Shown piece after piece: positions 33,565 to 40,281 of a stretch of DNA of 40,281 nt (within the stretch, counting starts at the first letter, position 1; each line of letters opens with the position of its first letter). Under the pieces are notes generated by a model. It saw only the letters and a list, made by a program, of their open reading frames with translations. It had not been told where the DNA came from and did not search any database. A program made the translations under genes and the position numbers. The DNA is from Ureibacillus galli (GTDB taxonomy: Bacteria; Bacillota; Bacilli; Bacillales_A; Planococcaceae). Location of the stretch: the NCBI RefSeq assembly GCF_014836845.1, contig NZ_JACSQA010000031.1:1-40281 (forward strand), read 5' to 3'.

Positions 33565-36145
33565 TTACCCACTTGCCCTATTGTTACTAATCCCACTGCT
33601 TGGATATTTTGTTTGGACATGGTGGCATCATCGCAAGCAGCTAAGAAAAAATCAGCAAATCGTATTTGGTATCCGATTACTCGCTGTAATTACTTTAGTG
33701 TTTGCACTGTGCGCCCCCTATCTACTATTACCAGTTAAAGAAGAACAGGTAGTTTTTTTAATCGACCGATCTGCTTCGGTTGAAGGGACAACAGAACAAG
33801 CTGTTGCCTTTATTGAAGAAAGTTTACAATCTAAAAAAAATTCCCATCTTGTTGGAGTTTATTCCTTTGCTTCAGACCTTCAAACAGAGTCTATTCTTAC
33901 TGATACGTTAGAACATGTACCTGAACTGAGTGAAATGACAAAGGAAAGTGAAACGAATATTGCGCAGGCAATACAGCTTTCAACAGGGATTGTTGATTTA
34001 GAAAAAGCGACACGGATTGTTTTATTAACCGATGGATTAGAAACGAAAGGTGATGTAACGGAACAGCTAACAAAGTTAACAAATTCCAATGTTTCGATTG
34101 ATATCGTAGAGTTAAGTAAAGAGGTGAATGCAGATGTATCGATTCAAAGCTTTACAACACCACAAGTTGCGTATGCGGGGGAACAACAACAGTTAGTAAC
34201 AGAAATAGAAGCAACTTCCCAAACAACAGGTGAGTTGTATTTATACGAAAATGATCAGCTCATTCACCAAGAAGATATTCAACTGGAAGAAGGAACAAAT
34301 TCATTTACTTATCGCCATATTGGAAACTCGGAAGGGCTCGTTAAGTATGAAGCGCTAATCCAAGTTAAGGATGATGCGATATTAGAGAATAATAAATTAA
34401 CGAGTGTAACGATGGTACAAAGTACACCTCGTTTATTAATTGTCAGTGACCGGGAGGAAGGGTCTCCTATTGCATCAGCTTTAGGTACTAATTCTGTTCA
34501 ATATACCGTTATGCCTTCGAGTGAATTACCTAACTCTTTATCAAGCTATTTACACTATAATGCGATTATTTTTGATAATATACCTGGCCATTTAGTTGGA
34601 GAAGAAAAGATGGGAATTATTGAACAAGCCGTTAAAAACTTCGGAGTAGGCTTTATGATGGTTGGTGGGGAAAATAGTTTTGGGCTTGGCGGATATTTTA
34701 AAACACCGATTGAAGCTTTACTACCAGTTGAAATGGAAGTGAAAGGGAAACAACAGTTACCTTCCCTTGGACTTGTTATTGTTCTCGATCGCTCCGGCAG
34801 TATGATGGGGCCAAAGATTGAATTAGCGAAAGAAGCAGCAGCCCGTTCGGTAGAACTGTTACGCGAAGAAGATACATTAGGATTTATTGCCTTTGATGAT
34901 CGACCATGGGAGATAATTGAGACAGCTCCATTGAAGGATAAGGAAAAAGCGGTGAATACGATTTTATCAATCGCGCCGGGTGGTGGTACTGAAATTTATT
35001 CTTCATTAGAATTGGCTTATGAAAATTTAGCAGACTTATCATTACAACGAAAACATATCATTTTATTAACAGATGGACAATCGTATACGCAAAATAGCTA
35101 TGAGGACTTAATCGAAGAAGGTAAAGGGAATAATATAACGTTATCAACGGTTGCAATCGGAGAAGATGCTGATGGAGTTTTACTTGAATCATTAAGTGAA
35201 TTAGGAAGTGGACGTTACTATAGTGTAATCGATGAAACGACCATTCCTTCTATTTTATCCCGTGAGACGGCCATGATTTCAAAAACTTATATAGAAGATA
35301 ATCCGTTTTATCCGGTTATTTATAATGCTGAAGGGTGGAATGATCTATTTAAAAATGGCGTTCCACAAATGAATGCTTATATCGGAACGACAGCTAAACA
35401 AACAGCAATGGTAATTGCTGAGAGTGAGAAAGAGGACCCTGTATTAGCAGAGTGGCAATATGGTTTAGGAAAAACGATTGCCTTTACATCCGATTCTACG
35501 GGAGCGTGGACAGGTGATTGGGCCCGTTGGGAGGAATGGACGAACTTCTGGCAAACGGCTGTTTCAAGACTGTTCCCAACGTATAACGATATTGCTTATG
35601 ATATTCGCAGAGACTCTGAAGGTTCCTTCGTCATTACTGACCCAACAAATCAAGCTGCCTTTTTAGATGTGGCAGTAGTGGACGAATCTGGAGAGGAACT
35701 AGAGGTTCAATCAGAACCAATATCGGCTAGTAAAGTCCGTACAGTAGTTGATGCAGAACCGGGTCTAGTATTTTTTAGAATTACAAGTGGTGATGGCTCA
35801 ATATACCAGGCTGGGTTAACTATTCCATATAGCGCCGAATATGAGTTGCATCCACCGAATGAAACGTTATTAACTCAAATAAGCGAAAAAACAGGTGGGA
35901 AGTTTTTAGAAGAACCTGCAGAAGCTTTCCGAGAGTTTACACAAAAAGGCGCAGAGAAACAAAATATTACGACTTGGCTTGTATTATTGAGTATGCTGTT
36001 ATTCTTTATAGATATTACAATCCGCCGTTTCGGATGGGGATTTTTACAAACGGTAGGACGAACAAAGAAGAAGGTATCAGAAAAGCAAGTGGTAGAAGAT
36101 GAAACAAATGTTGCCCAGTTATTAAAAGGGATGAAGAAAAAGTAA
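33548..36145 (+). CDS. Membrane protein with two VWA domains and a glutamine amidotransferase-like domain
   Basis: I place the start at the GTG of 33548, 10 nt after GGAGGTG (33531-33537); the open frame extends 24 nt further up. 865 residues: two helices (about 7-26 and 40-62), a first VWA domain (LIDRSAS, Asp73), a central amidotransferase-like segment (HLVGEEKMGIIEQAV, MMVGGENSFGLGGY), then a second VWA domain with a perfect MIDAS (LDRSGSM, Asp414) and LLTDGQSY. A single C-terminal helix (about 808-826) precedes a charged cytosolic tail. No catalytic Cys is visible in the amidotransferase-like part, so it is probably a structural domain. It is the last gene of the operon, and a terminator follows. 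Confidence 0.88.
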   Translation: MDLRIDYPLALLLLIPLLGYFVWTWWHHRKQLRKNQQIVFGIRLLAVITLVFALCAPYLLLPVKEEQVVFLIDRSASVEGTTEQAVAFIEESLQSKKNSHLVGVYSFASDLQTESILTDTLEHVPELSEMTKESETNIAQAIQLSTGIVDLEKATRIVLLTDGLETKGDVTEQLTKLTNSNVSIDIVELSKEVNADVSIQSFTTPQVAYAGEQQQLVTEIEATSQTTGELYLYENDQLIHQEDIQLEEGTNSFTYRHIGNSEGLVKYEALIQVKDDAILENNKLTSVTMVQSTPRLLIVSDREEGSPIASALGTNSVQYTVMPSSELPNSLSSYLHYNAIIFDNIPGHLVGEEKMGIIEQAVKNFGVGFMMVGGENSFGLGGYFKTPIEALLPVEMEVKGKQQLPSLGLVIVLDRSGSMMGPKIELAKEAAARSVELLREEDTLGFIAFDDRPWEIIETAPLKDKEKAVNTILSIAPGGGTEIYSSLELAYENLADLSLQRKHIILLTDGQSYTQNSYEDLIEEGKGNNITLSTVAIGEDADGVLLESLSELGSGRYYSVIDETTIPSILSRETAMISKTYIEDNPFYPVIYNAEGWNDLFKNGVPQMNAYIGTTAKQTAMVIAESEKEDPVLAEWQYGLGKTIAFTSDSTGAWTGDWARWEEWTNFWQTAVSRLFPTYNDIAYDIRRDSEGSFVITDPTNQAAFLDVAVVDESGEELEVQSEPISASKVRTVVDAEPGLVFFRITSGDGSIYQAGLTIPYSAEYELHPPNETLLTQISEKTGGKFLEEPAEAFREFTQKGAEKQNITTWLVLLSMLLFFIDITIRRFGWGFLQTVGRTKKKVSEKQVVEDETNVAQLLKGMKKK

Positions 36146-36155
36146 TTTATACAGT

Positions 36156-36192
36156 TAGGAGCTGTTAGTATATTAGCAGCTCCTATTTATTT
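36156..36192 (+). terminator. Terminator of the ABC/MoxR/VWA operon
   Basis: A perfect 9-bp stem (TAGGAGCTG 36156-36164, CAGCTCCTA 36177-36185), extended by partly paired inner bases, with a T-rich tail. Confidence 0.8.
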
Positions 36193-36258
36193 TGAGAGGT
36201 TAATTCATTTAAATGATAGTAATTTTTAGTGTCAGAAAGGAAATGCTAACTTGACCTA

Positions 36259-36267
36259 TGCTATAAT
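36259..36267 (+). promoter_or_regulatory. Predicted extended -10 promoter of dnaX
   Basis: TG (36259-36260), one base, and a perfect TATAAT (36262-36267). No -35 at normal spacing. TTGACC (36251) is too close to serve. Confidence 0.65.
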
Positions 36268-36307
36268 ATAACTATTAACCGAAAGAAAAAAGAAGGGGAG
36301 GAAACCG

Positions 36308-38083
36308 TTGACATATCAAGCATTTTACCGTGTATATAGACCGCAATCTTTTCGTGAAATGTCCGGTCAAACACACGTCAAAAGAACCCTTCAAAATGCT
36401 CTTGAAGCAAATAAAACGACCCATGCTTATCTTTTTTCAGGTCCTCGGGGGACAGGGAAAACAAGTACTGCGAAAATTTTTGCTAAAGCATTAAATTGTG
36501 AAAAAGCGCCAACAAAGGAACCGTGTAATGAATGTCCAACTTGTTTGAGTATTACAGAAGGTTCCCATCCAGACGTTATTGAATTTGATGCTGCATCGAA
36601 TTCTCGTGTTGAAGAAATGCGGGATATTATAGAGAAAGTAAGATTTGCTCCAGCTAATGCCCGTTTCAAAGTGTATATTATCGATGAAGTGCATATGCTT
36701 TCTACAAGTGCCTTTAACGCACTTTTAAAAACGTTAGAAGAACCGCCTCCCCACGCTGTATTTATCTTGGCAACTACGGAGCCTCATAAATTACCTGCAA
36801 CAATTATTTCAAGGTGTCAGCGTTTTGATTTTAAACGTTTATCTTCTAACGATATTTTAGAACGAATGAAAATTATTTTAGAAGATATTGATTTACCGTT
36901 TGAGGAACAAGCCTTAAAGGTGATTGCGCAAGCATCGGCTGGTGGGATGCGTGATGCATTAAGCTTATTGGATCAAGTTGTATCGTTTAGCGGGGATACA
37001 CTGACGTTAGAAAATGCCTTACTCGTGAGCGGATCAATTAGCCAAGATGTCTTTTATGATGTAGTCCTTGCCTTAAAAAATAAAGAAATCGCACAAGTAT
37101 TAAGTTCTTTAGAAGAATTAATTGCAGATGGTAAGGATCCAGTTCGATTGTCAGAAGACTTTATTACTTTTTTCCGCGATTTATTGTTATTACAAACAAG
37201 TAGTGATTTGACTGAATTGCTAGAATTAGTTACACCGGAAGAAAAGTTTTTAACGTTAGCACATGAATTTAACGCCGATACACTTTACGGATATATCGAT
37301 ATACTAGCTAAAACACAACAAGAAATGCGTTTTTCTCATCATACTAAAATCTATTTGGAAACAGCTTTATTAAAAATGGCTCAAGTTCAAAATAGTGGTG
37401 GGGTAAATGCTCTAGTTGCAGGAAATGTTGACCCTGCTGTAAATGAAAAAGTGGCGAATCTTGAAAAAATAGTCCAACAGTTAACACTACAGTTGCAAAA
37501 TGGTGTTCCATCACAAGGAAGTGCTGCGATCCAACAGAAAGAAGCTCCGCGACCTCGCGCTAAAACGAGTGGCTACAATGCACCTGTTGGTAGAATTCGT
37601 GAAGTATTAAAAGGAGCAACAAAACAAGATATTCATCAAATTAAAAATGCATGGGCGCAAACATTAAGTCAGTTGCAAAAATCCCAGGCGGCACTATTGG
37701 CTGAAGCGGAACCAGTTGCAGCATCAAGTAGTGCATTTGTGGTAAAATTCAAGTATGATATTCATTGTCGAATGGTTGCCGAAAACAGAGAGTTTACAAC
37801 TATCTTTTCTCAAATTCTCTCTCAAATAACAGGAACGATGTATGAAATATTATGTATTCCTGAAAATGACTGGGTATCATTGCGTCAAAACTTTATTAAA
37901 GAAAATGGCTTAAATCAGAAGAAAGAAATAACTGATCATAATCATGAAGATGCATTGGTTCAGGAAAATGTCCATGAAGGGCCATTTATCGATGATGCGC
38001 AAGAGATTGCTTCTGAAGATCCTTTAATCACGGAAGCTGAGAAAATGTTTGGTAAAGATTTTGTTGAGGTAGTTGAAGATTAA
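36308..38083 (+). CDS. dnaX: DNA polymerase III tau subunit (clamp-loader ATPase)
   Basis: The clamp-loader motor and organiser of the replisome. TTG start 6 nt after GGGGAGG. Walker A GPRGTGKTS (from residue 45), a zinc module with Cys64, Cys73, Cys76 and Cys79, Walker B IIDEVHML, and sensor/SRC motif SRCQRFDFKRL. A collar domain and a variable C-terminal part that would contact PolC and DnaB follow. At 591 residues it is close to B. subtilis DnaX. I noticed no obvious E. coli-like slippery site plus hairpin for a short gamma form. It is followed by ybaB and recR in the usual order. Confidence 0.97.
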   Translation: MTYQAFYRVYRPQSFREMSGQTHVKRTLQNALEANKTTHAYLFSGPRGTGKTSTAKIFAKALNCEKAPTKEPCNECPTCLSITEGSHPDVIEFDAASNSRVEEMRDIIEKVRFAPANARFKVYIIDEVHMLSTSAFNALLKTLEEPPPHAVFILATTEPHKLPATIISRCQRFDFKRLSSNDILERMKIILEDIDLPFEEQALKVIAQASAGGMRDALSLLDQVVSFSGDTLTLENALLVSGSISQDVFYDVVLALKNKEIAQVLSSLEELIADGKDPVRLSEDFITFFRDLLLLQTSSDLTELLELVTPEEKFLTLAHEFNADTLYGYIDILAKTQQEMRFSHHTKIYLETALLKMAQVQNSGGVNALVAGNVDPAVNEKVANLEKIVQQLTLQLQNGVPSQGSAAIQQKEAPRPRAKTSGYNAPVGRIREVLKGATKQDIHQIKNAWAQTLSQLQKSQAALLAEAEPVAASSSAFVVKFKYDIHCRMVAENREFTTIFSQILSQITGTMYEILCIPENDWVSLRQNFIKENGLNQKKEITDHNHEDALVQENVHEGPFIDDAQEIASEDPLITEAEKMFGKDFVEVVED

Positions 38084-38148
38084 CAATCATAAAAGTTGAT
38101 GTTATCTATTAAGATAAAGTCAAAATGTATAATTAGGAGGAATTTATA

Positions 38149-38463
38149 ATGCGTGGAATGGGCAATATGCAAGGTATGATGAAAAAAATGCAAAAAATGC
38201 AAAAAGAAATGATGCAAGCACAAGAAGAATTAAACGCTAAAGAATTTGAAGGTACTGCTGGCGGCGGTATGGTAAAAGTAACGATGAATGGACAACGTGA
38301 AGTTCTTAGTGTGAATTTAGACCCTTCTGTAGTAGATCCTGATGATGTAGAAATGTTAGAAGATTTAATGGTTGTTGCTACAAATGAAGCATTAAAGAAA
38401 GTAGAAGAAACAACAACTGCAACAATGGGTAAATTCACTCAAGGCTTGAACCTTCCATTTTAG
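38149..38463 (+). CDS. ybaB: Nucleoid-associated protein, YbaB/EbfC family
   Basis: A small DNA-binding dimer of 104 residues (YaaK in B. subtilis). The Met/Gln/Lys-rich N-terminal helix ([19 protein letters not shown]) and the family core [15 protein letters not shown] are unmistakable. GGAGG lies 8 nt upstream. It stands between dnaX and recR, 12 nt before recR, in the conserved dnaX-ybaB-recR order. Confidence 0.96.
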   Translation: MRGMGNMQGMMKKMQKMQKEMMQAQEELNAKEFEGTAGGGMVKVTMNGQREVLSVNLDPSVVDPDDVEMLEDLMVVATNEALKKVEETTTATMGKFTQGLNLPF

Positions 38464-38475
38464 GAGGAAAGATAA

Positions 38476-39072
38476 ATGTATTACCCTGAACCAATATCAA
38501 AGTTAATTGATAGTTTTATGAAATTGCCAGGTATCGGTCCGAAAACTGCGGCTCGACTGGCATTTTTCGTTTTGACAATGAAGGAAGATACTGTTTTATC
38601 CTTTGCAAAGGCTTTAGTCGATGCGAAACGAAATTTAACGTATTGTTCTGTTTGTGGTCATATAACGGATGTGGATCCTTGTCAAATTTGTTCCGATAAA
38701 CAACGTGATGTTTCCACTATATGTGTAGTCCAAGATCCAAAAGATGTTATTGCGATGGAAAAAATGCGTGATTATCAAGGTTTATATCATGTACTTCATG
38801 GTGCTATTTCACCAATGGATGGTGTTGGACCAGAAGATATCAATGTTGCGTCATTAATTACTCGCTTGCAAGATGAAAGGGTACAAGAATTAATATTAGC
38901 TACAAATCCTACCATTGAAGGTGAAGCAACAGCGATGTATATATCGCGTCTTGTTAAACCATCTGGAATTCGTACTACTCGAATTGCCCATGGGCTACCT
39001 GTGGGAGGAGATTTGGAGTATGCTGATGAAGTTACTTTATCAAAAGCTTTAGAAGGAAGACGTGAATTGTAG
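38476..39072 (+). CDS. recR: Recombination mediator RecR
   Basis: It works with RecF and RecO to load RecA on gapped DNA. 198 residues: N-terminal helix-hairpin-helix ([15 protein letters not shown]), a four-cysteine zinc finger ([16 protein letters not shown]), a TOPRIM domain ([29 protein letters not shown]), and the C-terminal [22 protein letters not shown] lies just before the ATG, overlapping the ybaB stop region. Everything is of normal length. Confidence 0.98.
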   Translation: MYYPEPISKLIDSFMKLPGIGPKTAARLAFFVLTMKEDTVLSFAKALVDAKRNLTYCSVCGHITDVDPCQICSDKQRDVSTICVVQDPKDVIAMEKMRDYQGLYHVLHGAISPMDGVGPEDINVASLITRLQDERVQELILATNPTIEGEATAMYISRLVKPSGIRTTRIAHGLPVGGDLEYADEVTLSKALEGRREL

Positions 39073-39426
39073 TTGTTCAGTAATTTATTGAACTACCTTC
39101 CTTTTAAAGCTCAGTGGCTACGCTAGGGCTTTCTGAAATTCAATAAATAGATTTATAGGTTAATAAAATGTATCAGTAATCTTTTTCCTCTGAAGTAGGT
39201 AGGTAAACTGCTACATATTTATAATTGTTAAACGATAGTTTTTTCATTAAATGGATTTTAAGTTGGCCTAATTTATTAATTTGTTTGTTAACTATCCATA
39301 TTAAACTGAGAAATTTTTGGGTCGACGATTTGTTAGCTCAAGTACTACCCTAATTAAATGTAGGTAATTTTTAATATCATTAAATGTTCTTCCTGTTAAA
39401 TTGGTATAAGGTGAGTGGAGTAGTTG
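39073..39426. other. Gene-free gap between recR and yaaL
   Basis: About 350 nt without a supported gene. Two weak hairpins follow recR: a quasi-palindrome around GTTCAGTAATTTATTGAAC (39075-39093), and AAAGCTC/GGGCTTT (39106-39112 with 39126-39132). Neither has a real T tract, so a recR terminator is not certain. An extended -10-like TGGTATAAG at 39402-39410 lies so close to the yaaL ribosome site that the mRNA would have almost no leader. Confidence 0.4.
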
Positions 39427-39639
39427 ATGTTTAGCCGTAAGGGGAAATTGAAAAAAGAGTTCGATGAAAAATTGATTCATCTTATAAAAGAGACCAAAGA
39501 AGATTGGAATAGCGCAAAAGTGATTGAAGGGTTAGTAGATGATTATGATCTTGAAGTCATCGCGCAACGTAAAATAGCGGAAAGTATTCACTTTTATTTA
39601 TTTAAAGAAGCAAGAATTCGAAAAATATTACTTAAATGA
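39427..39639 (+). CDS. yaaL: YaaL family protein (DUF2508)
   Basis: A small, charged, helical cytosolic protein of 70 residues (LKKEFDEKLIHLIKETKEDW; YYLFKEARIRKIL-like ending), matching the DUF2508 protein found between recR and bofA in bacilli. The frame also has a TTG one codon upstream (39424). The ATG at 39427 has GGAG with 6-nt spacing. Its function is unknown. It lies 62 nt upstream of bofA, so co-transcription is likely. Confidence 0.88.
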   Translation: MFSRKGKLKKEFDEKLIHLIKETKEDWNSAKVIEGLVDDYDLEVIAQRKIAESIHFYLFKEARIRKILLK

Positions 39640-39701
39640 AAATACTAAGAGTAGACGTAAAAGCATATGCTCCTATGAATACATTATGGAGGAGGATATG
39701 A

Positions 39702-39971
39702 TTGACAACATACATTGTGATTGGTGTTGTTTGCGCGCTACTCTTTTTTGGCATCATAATAGGGAAAAAAATAGGTTTTAGTATCATTTTTGAAAAGTTG
39801 GCGATTTTATGGTTTAAGTTAGCATGTTCATTTGCTTTACTTTACATAGCCCATATTATAGTTGATGGTTATGATATTATTGTTCCTGTAAACTTGTTTT
39901 CCGCATTGACAATAACGATTTTAGGAATACCAGGTGTATTATGTATCGGTGTTTTAACTGTATTTCAGTAA
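39702..39971 (+). CDS. bofA: BofA, inhibitor of pro-sigma-K processing
   Basis: An 89-residue membrane protein with hydrophobic segments at about 3-20 and 35-55, and a conserved C-terminal part rich in Gly, Ile and Val (VPVNLFSALTITILGIPG). BofA sits in the forespore outer membrane and holds SpoIVFB inactive until the checkpoint signal (known). Its presence argues that the organism forms endospores. The TTG start follows GGAGGAGG by 6 nt. An ATG 4 nt upstream is out of frame. The neighbouring recR-yaaL-bofA-rrn order matches Bacillus. Confidence 0.9.
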   Translation: MTTYIVIGVVCALLFFGIIIGKKIGFSIIFEKLAILWFKLACSFALLYIAHIIVDGYDIIVPVNLFSALTITILGIPGVLCIGVLTVFQ

Positions 39972-40071
39972 TTAGTAATAAAAAAGATGTTGCATTTTTA
40001 AAGTTCTAGTGATATATTAATACATGTCGCTTTTGCGATATCAAAAACTTACTCAAATTCAAAAAAAGATA

Positions 40072-40100
40072 TTGATTTTTGATTGGTGAGTTGATATAAT
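40072..40100 (+). promoter_or_regulatory. rrn promoter P1
   Basis: -35 TTGATT (40072-40077), 17-nt spacer, perfect -10 TATAAT (40095-40100). The expected start base is G at 40107. Initiation with GTP is how Bacillus rrn promoters sense the GTP pool and obey the stringent response (known). Confidence 0.85.
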
Positions 40101-40145
40101 ATTAAAGCTGTCATGTGAGTAGCGAAATCTTATTTTAAAAAGATA

Positions 40146-40174
40146 TTGACTCGATGTTGGTAGCGTGATATAAT
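40146..40174 (+). promoter_or_regulatory. rrn promoter P2
   Basis: -35 TTGACT (40146-40151), 17-nt spacer, perfect -10 TATAAT (40169-40174) with extended TG. The expected start base is G at 40181. It lies 74 nt downstream of P1, with similar flanks. Confidence 0.9.
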
Positions 40175-40180
40175 GATAAA

Positions 40181-40281
40181 GTTGCTCAAAGAAATACAGC
40201 AACGAAATGAACCTTGAAAACTGAACAACAAAACGTTAATGAATACAGTTTCAACTTAATTGTTGAAACAAAATTTTGGAC
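40181..40281 (+). other. 16S rRNA leader of the next rRNA operon
   Basis: The transcribed leader contains the conserved CTTGAAAACTGAACAAC stretch found before 16S rRNA in bacilli and a hairpin GTTTCAAC/GTTGAAAC (about 40248-40268). The mature 16S 5' end is not reached within the window. Confidence 0.75.

Noticed and set aside
36308-38083. Programmed frameshift in dnaX making a gamma form
   Set aside because: I saw no A-rich slippery heptamer followed by a strong hairpin in the expected position, and Firmicutes generally make only tau.
39106-39132. Hairpin AAAGCTC/GGGCTTT after recR as a terminator
   Set aside because: The 7-bp stem with a 13-nt loop and only three T afterwards is too weak to list as a separate terminator; it is noted in the gap entry.

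Overview
The window is a low-GC Firmicutes chromosome segment. It resembles an endospore-forming member of the Bacillaceae or Planococcaceae (Lysinibacillus/Ureibacillus-like; the genus is a guess). The evidence is AT-rich DNA, strong AGGAGG-type ribosome sites with many TTG/GTG starts, a Bacillus-type long SRP RNA with an Alu domain, a serS T-box leader, a perfect CcpA cre match, and bofA, a sporulation gene. The block lies between two rRNA operons: it opens in the last ~75 nt of a 5S rRNA and closes on twin rrn promoters and a 16S leader. From memory, this matches the rrnO-guaB-dacA-...-bofA-rrnA block near the origin of Bacillus subtilis.

Region 1 (1-10154): guaB (IMP dehydrogenase), dacA (D-Ala-D-Ala carboxypeptidase), a glutamine-dependent asparagine synthetase, pdxR divergent from pdxST (vitamin B6), and serS behind a T-box. 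Region 2 (10235-15641): a DUF5412-like protein, an AtoE-type short-chain fatty acid carrier, patA, tadA and the deoxynucleoside kinases dgk-dck. Region 3 (15845-23335): accessory metabolic genes, namely an SDR oxidoreductase behind a cre site, an MBL-fold hydrolase, a LOG-family protein, two unrecognised genes, an RraA-like protein, and a GlnK-GlnL two-component system placed directly upstream of an acidic amino acid carrier. That carrier has a textbook-looking GlnL box in its promoter.

Region 4 (23387-24088): tRNA-Ser(UGA) and the SRP RNA with their promoters and terminators. Region 5 (24191-36192): eight tightly coupled genes inserted between the SRP RNA gene and dnaX, which are neighbours in B. 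subtilis. They encode a large exported ectodomain protein, an ABC-2 ATPase and permease, a coiled-coil/Gly-Gln-rich membrane protein, a MoxR AAA+ ATPase, a DUF58 protein, and two membrane VWA-type proteins. This is the best candidate for a poorly described system. I infer a MoxR/VWA-assisted envelope assembly or export machine; no function is proven. Region 6 (36259-40281): dnaX, ybaB (yaaK), recR, yaaL and bofA, then the next rrn operon's promoters.

I saw no insertion sequences, integrases, CRISPR arrays or clear pseudogenes. Several gene starts are moved inward from the longest open frame on the basis of ribosome-site spacing or a required N-terminal residue; each case is explained in its entry.
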